Shown: positions 42,773 through 64,000 of the stretch, in pieces
How the letters are laid out: each line of letters starts with the position of its first letter
How positions within the stretch are numbered: position 1 is the stretch's first letter
Source: Cladorhizidae sp. MBARI D1340-BT2
Lineage: Eukaryota > Porifera > Demospongiae > Poecilosclerida > Cladorhizidae
NCBI GenBank assembly: GCA_028752905.1
Contig: JAQNBH010000007.1
Coordinates: 16,671,233 to 16,735,232, forward strand
Reading direction: 5' to 3'
Length of the DNA: 64,000 nucleotides
Made by a program: the position numbers and the translations under genes
The notes under the pieces: model-generated
What the model was told of the DNA's origin: nothing
Database searches by the model: none
The model's input: the letters and a program-made list of their open reading frames with translations, nothing else

Positions 42773-43559
42773 AATAAAGCATGTTTATGATTTCTGATTT
42801 CACAAGTATACACTACTCAATATTTTAACTTGTAGTTATTACAAAAGATAATGCTTGAAATACTATGCAGAAAAAATACAGGGTAAACATGCTGGAGTCT
42901 TTGCTTTTCTCTGCTGCTTGCTTGTAGAGCTCTAATGTGCAACTCATACCAATCACTTCCTTTAGGGATGGTTATGATAATTATATGACCACCAAAATAA
43001 ATGGAAGAAAGATGATATGGTTGATATTGAGGGTGAAATGGAAGAGGGTGGTTTGGAAGGATTTGGACTTATAGTTCAACAAGCAATGATGAAATTGGAG
43101 CAAAGTGTTTTTCAGAATGCCAGAAAGAATTTTTTTATTATCACAAGCAAGATACAAAAAGGATTGTAAAGCAAAGGGGAAGTTAAAAGATGTAATACAT
43201 AATAGAGAATTGGAATGGTTCCCATGTTCTAATGAGGAGTTCTAAGCAGAACAGCAGGAAAGGAGACAAAATGTTTCCTAATTGGAGTAGCCCATATGAA
43301 ATTGTCATCAAAAGTATTTCCGGTTGTGTAACCTCAAGTCTAACATTATTCTCTCATTCAGGTCAATGCTGACAGAAAGTGTACAGGGAATCGGCTGCAA
43401 ACAATCCAATACCAAAAAAAAGCAACACGTTTGCAAAAAAAATTAAGGCAGGGTGAGTAAATCATGTGGTTCCTATTGAATTTTATTGATGATTTGTTGA
43501 ATGTTGCTTATGAAAGTGTGCAGAAATCGACAATGCCATGTATTTGGATTACCTTAACT
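42773..43559. other. Sequence between the two receptor genes, no gene assigned
   Basis: It includes a plus-strand reading near 43045-43130 (EEGGLEGFGLIVQQAMMKLE, then VFQNARKNFF) that may be a transposon ORF remnant with frameshifts. No recognised family. Confidence 0.35.
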
Positions 43560-43564
43560 ATGTT

Positions 43565-43720
43565 GGCTAACTGAACTCTCAGTTGACATAACAAAATTAC
43601 AATGACCTCAAAATAATCAACTTAAATTATACTCTCTTGTCGTATCAACTAGATCAGTCGAAATGCCGAGAGAGTATAATTCAACATGATTATTGTGAAG
43701 GTCATTGTAACTATGTAGTG
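43565..43720. repeat. Dispersed repeat, CTCTCAGTTGACATAAC family, copy 1
   Basis: The block ACAATGACCT..AATAATCAACTTAAATT.TACTC...GACTAG recurs at 55250-55345 and 55470-55545, and its middle (GTTAATCAACTTGAATTTTACTCT) at 45222-45250, just upstream of an SRCR exon. Confidence 0.6.
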
Positions 43721-43759
43721 TTATTATTTCTTATTGTAGAGAAAGTTTACAGAAACAAT

Positions 43760-44160
43760 GAAGAAGGAGCTGGAAATTGGAAAATGGCTTATCTGATGAG
43801 CACATCACCTTGGCTCAGGAACTTATTCAAAATGAAATATTTCTGGGTGGTATCCCCACTTCTGGTTCAAAATGATTGTTTATCATGTGTACAAATCATT
43901 CAATCCAAATCCATAACATCAATGGGTTACGTCTGGCAGTAGGGTTAAAGAAGTAATCAGCAAGTGAGTGGAGTGGGGCATGATCCCAGCAATGACTCAT
44001 CAGCTAGCAATCATCTACCATTTATCCATTGAAGACCTGGAGATACAGTTGAGACAGTGTTAGTTGTCCATGTCCCAGAAGTGCAACAGCAAAAATGTGC
44101 AAGTGACTGTGGTGTCTATATTTGTGCTCAAATGAACTGTCACCTCAGAATAGCAAGACA
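43760..44160 (+). pseudogene. Remnant of a Ulp1/C48-like cysteine protease
   Basis: Frames give HITLAQELIQNEIFLGGIPT and, near 44060-44130, VVHVPEVQQQKCASDCGVY. The latter matches the catalytic-cysteine region of C48 (Ulp1-type) protease domains found in transposon-linked genes (QQQ..SDCG). Stops and frame changes lie between. Parent element not identified. Confidence 0.5.
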
Positions 44161-44797
44161 GAGATCACTTCATCCCCCAGGGGAGGGAGGTGCACTGATA
44201 CAGTCACCACCAGGGTCATTTAAAGGGGGAAGGGTCACAATTTACTGCAACACTCTAATACAGTGCACTTGAAATGCACTTCAACACTAAGTTACAAACA
44301 AACTCGGGGAAGGCTACTCCATCCAGAGGAAGGAGGTGATAATGTTTTCTAATTCCATGGCACTCCATTCTCAGATACGTCACAACCCAGTAAGTCAAAG
44401 ACAAATACTTTGGCATGAATATTCTAAATTGCAATCCTCAACTGTCTGCCTCACTGATATATATCAGTATCTAAAATGAACTGCATCCTCATAAGATCAG
44501 GTTAGCAAGGCAGTCACAGTCATGTAGCTACAGACGTCACTGTTTCCTCACACATCTGCACTCCATCCTCAGGTAAAACACACCAATAACAGTTCTGTAC
44601 TATTTATGTTAAAATGAACTGCTTCTTCAGATGAACATGAGGTGAGGGGGGTCACTCCATCCTCCTGGGTAACTGTATCCTCTGACTGGGGATCATTGAG
44701 AAATAGGATAGGTGATCCCCAGGGTCATTTTAAAGCGAGGGGTCGCCACAGGTTGTGCAGGCCACTTCCGGTCCTCTTATCCACTTCGCGCTGTGAC

Positions 44798-44846
44798 GCT
44801 ATGCACCCCCCCCCCCCTCCCCCCCCCCCCCTCCCCCCCCCCCCCC
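44798..44846. repeat. Poly-C/CT tract
   Basis: About 50 bp of almost pure C with three T interruptions, 120 bp upstream of the gene B start codon. Low complexity and prone to assembly error; it may also be a structured promoter element. Confidence 0.9.
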
Positions 44847-44967
44847 GATCTGGGCTAATGCTCCTTCCCACTACTCTCAGTCAGAACTGTACGCTTTGGT
44901 GCGTACGAGAATCTGACCTGCAGGACGATTTCGATAGCCGGCACGTCATTTGTGTTAATATTGCATC

Positions 44968-61837
<16,870 letters not shown>

Positions 61838-63310
61838 GTAACTTAAGATTAATTTTTGGGGTAAATATTTACTACTATTGATAAAATTTGGGCCAGCATA
61901 CCCACTACCATGTCCCAAAATAATATAGGACCAGATTATATTCCTCAATCTGACCAAGAGGCAATTCTGGAATCACTTTTCATTGTTGTTAGCCATTCAC
62001 AAGAATGCTCATACCAACCTGTGATTATGGTATTTCTGTTCTGTTGGCTATGTTCTGCCAAAATTGTAGCACAAATGTTGACTATCCATTCTGGTTACTT
62101 GAACTTTTTTTAAAACTTTGCTGTTGTGCCATTATGAGGTTGTCATGCCTAGCTACAACTACCACATACAACACAAAGCACTTTACCTGGTGGGGGGTTC
62201 ATGGATCAGATTTCTTTTCTGCATTAGGTAATTTGCCTGAACCATAAACATTTGGACTTCCATAAGGAATTGGATAGCCTTTGGAAGTTATAAAAAACCA
62301 CATTAAAAAATGTAGGCACAAAGTATGTAGATATATAAATCCTTCTTGTTAAGCTGGGTGCTAATCAAGGAAATGGGACATTAATACTTAGCAGCCACAG
62401 AAGACATGTAATAATAGTGATTATATCAGCCTGATCATTGGTTATTCATTTTGCGAGTGAATGCATGAGAGCTCGATGGATTGCCTCCTAACCATAAGGA
62501 ATTTTGGTGGAGCACATTCTGAATAGTGTAGTTCAAGGTCATCATATTTGCAAGGAGATTTGGGTGACTGCTTGATGGAGAGAAACTAAATGGAAAGAAC
62601 ATTGTGTGGTATATAGACATGTAATTATACTGGTGAAAATTTATGTTATTAAGCCATGCTTCCAGAGTGTTTATTCTTCATGCTCTGTGCTTGTGCACAT
62701 GGATGTTTGTCGCATCCCATTATCCCCACTTTGCAGCTTGAAGGATGATTGAGTGAAAGTTCATTGAAATAATTATTTTTCACAATTCATTAAATTTCCA
62801 TACTATCATCTAAGGTTTAGTGCTTCTGAGCATAACTGACCAATTGAAAAATTCACAACACTCTTATTATCTTCCAATTTGAATTTTTTTGGTCATGTGG
62901 TTGTTGCTGCACTGCCATAAAATGTTCAATACAATTTGCAAGTTTTGTATTGTATTCTATGGGCCAGGGCCAGTAAAAATACATTAGCATTCATTGTTTT
63001 TAGTTGTAGTTAGCTGTTCAGTTGCTATTTTCTGTTGCAGGTTGCTTTAGGTGTGTTTTGAACTCTTTTGAAGATAGCAGAGTTTACACATCCGAGATAG
63101 AAGAGGAGAACCAAGGCTGAGTACATGTTAGAGATTAGTGATTGAAAGTAACAAGAAGATAATTCTAGCGATGTTGATCAGGAACACGAGCCTGTGACAC
63201 TGGACAGTGACTCTCAAGTTTCTTTAGCTGATCTTGGAGATCCACTGTTCCTAGGTTCTAGTGATGACAATCTCTAAAGGCCTTCTCAAGATGATCTTGT
63301 TGAAAGAGAT
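61838..63310. other. Gene B intron inside the duplication
   Basis: A reading conserved in both copies, GPDYIPQSDQEAILESLFIV near 61929 and its counterpart near 42210, follows an acceptor-like ATAG. A second conserved acidic reading, EHEPVTLDSDSQVSLADLGD, lies near 63190. Conservation may simply reflect the recent duplication. Confidence 0.4.
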
Positions 63311-63910
63311 TGTCAGGGACCCCCCTGACTGACCAAATACCAGAGTGTGAACCACACAGAGGAGGGACGAAGGACACAGGAAGTAGTGTCACGAAGATAT
63401 TCCAACCTGATAAAGAAGCCGAACAAGTGGACAGTTCTGGTTGGACCAGACCAGAAGCAGGAAGGCCACTCGAAATGACCTAATATGGTCATTTCAAGAG
63501 CACTAATGAGGATGCTGCGGTCTGAGGGCGTAAACAGTTATTAAATTATAAAAGGACTAAACTATTATTATTAGCGAGAGTTAGAGTTGAACTGTTTTGA
63601 TAAGAACTTATGTTATTGCTGCTAAGTTGTATTACTACTGTTGTATTGTTCTGTGGGAGTAAAAGAGATTGTTATCTCCCCGAATGAATCTTAAATACTC
63701 TAATCTCTCTCGAGTTGTCTATTAAGCGTTAGGCGCTACTCAAGTTGTCTAATAAGCATTAGGCGCTAACAATAAGGTTGTTAGCTGTGGGAAGTCTGAG
63801 CTGAGGAATTTCAATTGCGCAATAATTGTTATCAAGGCCAGGCTTGATAAGTGGGTGGCTATACTGTAGTTCAGCAAAAGCGGCTGGAGCTAAGTAGGCC
63901 AACGCTTACA
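63311..63910 (+). repeat. 5' LTR of element F (about 600 bp)
   Basis: It starts TGTCAGGGACCCCCC and ends AACGCTTACA, TGT...ACA termini. A TATAAAAG at 63547-63554 is a likely promoter. A 31-bp tandem repeat (GTTGTCTATTAAGCGTTAGG-CGCTA) lies at about 63712-63768. Confidence 0.72.
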
Positions 63911-63911
63911 T

Positions 63912-63931
63912 TGGTGGCAGCGGTGGGATTC
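63912..63931 (+). promoter_or_regulatory. Primer binding site of element F, leucine tRNA type
   Basis: TGGTGGCAGCGGTGGGATTC begins one base after the LTR. It is the complement of the 3' end of a leucine tRNA (…GAATCCCACCGCTGCCACCA, as remembered for animal tRNA-Leu-AAG). A 20-base match at the right place strongly supports the LTR call. Confidence 0.8.
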
Positions 63932-64000
63932 CAAGCGGCGAATCCTCTACCGAGTTGAAGATAGATTTTTTTGTTTCGAGTTTGCACAGGCAGGTGCAAC

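Larger units (their letters stand above)
63311..64000 (+). mobile_element. LTR retrotransposon F, 5' end only
   Basis: A 600-bp 5' LTR, a tRNA primer site and the start of the leader are seen; the body continues outside the window. Its insertion interrupts the SRCR duplication and lies in a gene B intron. Copy A of the duplication lacks it, so it is younger than the duplication. Confidence 0.75.

Overview
This is an intron-rich, AT-rich metazoan window. It contains exons for extracellular scavenger-receptor cysteine-rich (SRCR), fibronectin type III (FN3) and immunoglobulin (Ig) domains, nearly all with phase-1 boundaries. These sit among many LTR retrotransposons, DNA-transposon remnants, minisatellites and CTAG-rich repeats. 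SRCR/FN3/Ig receptors with this kind of repeat background suggest a sponge (demosponge) or another basal marine animal. That assignment is inference, not proof.

Layout. 1-960: a long foldback (palindromic) element. 1.1-3.8 kb: a decayed Ty3/gypsy element on the minus strand (G1). 7.1-24.8 kb, continuing to 42.8 kb: exons of an SRCR-FN3-Ig receptor gene on the minus strand ('gene A'), carrying several inactivating lesions. Its introns hold an internally deleted piggyBac element (8.2-10.0 kb) and an old LTR element (E, 11.0-14.8 kb). One 17.5-kb intron splits an SRCR domain and holds two minisatellites plus a nest of three LTR elements: D at 28.3-37.3 kb, the young element G2 inserted into D's 3' LTR at 32.0-37.2 kb, and C at 37.6-40.9 kb. 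44.97-61.84 kb: the 5' part of a second receptor gene on the plus strand ('gene B'), with signal peptide, SRCR, FN3 and the first half of a second SRCR domain, open wherever it can be read. 53.6-54.7 kb: a second foldback element with a nested terminal-inverted-repeat insertion that carries a CTAGGG array. 63.3 kb to the end: the 5' LTR and tRNA primer site of another LTR element (F), which leaves the window.

Relationships. About 1.8-2.0 kb of gene A (41.0-42.8 kb, minus) and gene B (61.3-63.3 kb, plus) are inverted copies of each other, covering FN3 and SRCR exons and their introns. The two genes are therefore divergent paralogues made by inverted duplication. Gene A looks like the decaying copy.

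Most unusual signals. (1) In the young element G2, the 17 nt immediately 3' of the 130-bp LTR are exactly complementary to an LTR segment that starts at the predicted transcription start. This is the geometry expected for Tf1-type self-priming rather than tRNA priming. (2) Two independent elements, D and E, have integrase upstream of a gypsy-type reverse transcriptase, as in the Gmr1 lineage. (3) There is a 43-bp-periodic array of perfect palindromes at one end of the piggyBac element. (4) The foldback family has a nested CTAGGG-bearing insertion. All calls come from reading the sequence; no search or alignment program was run, and exon edges may be off by a base or two.
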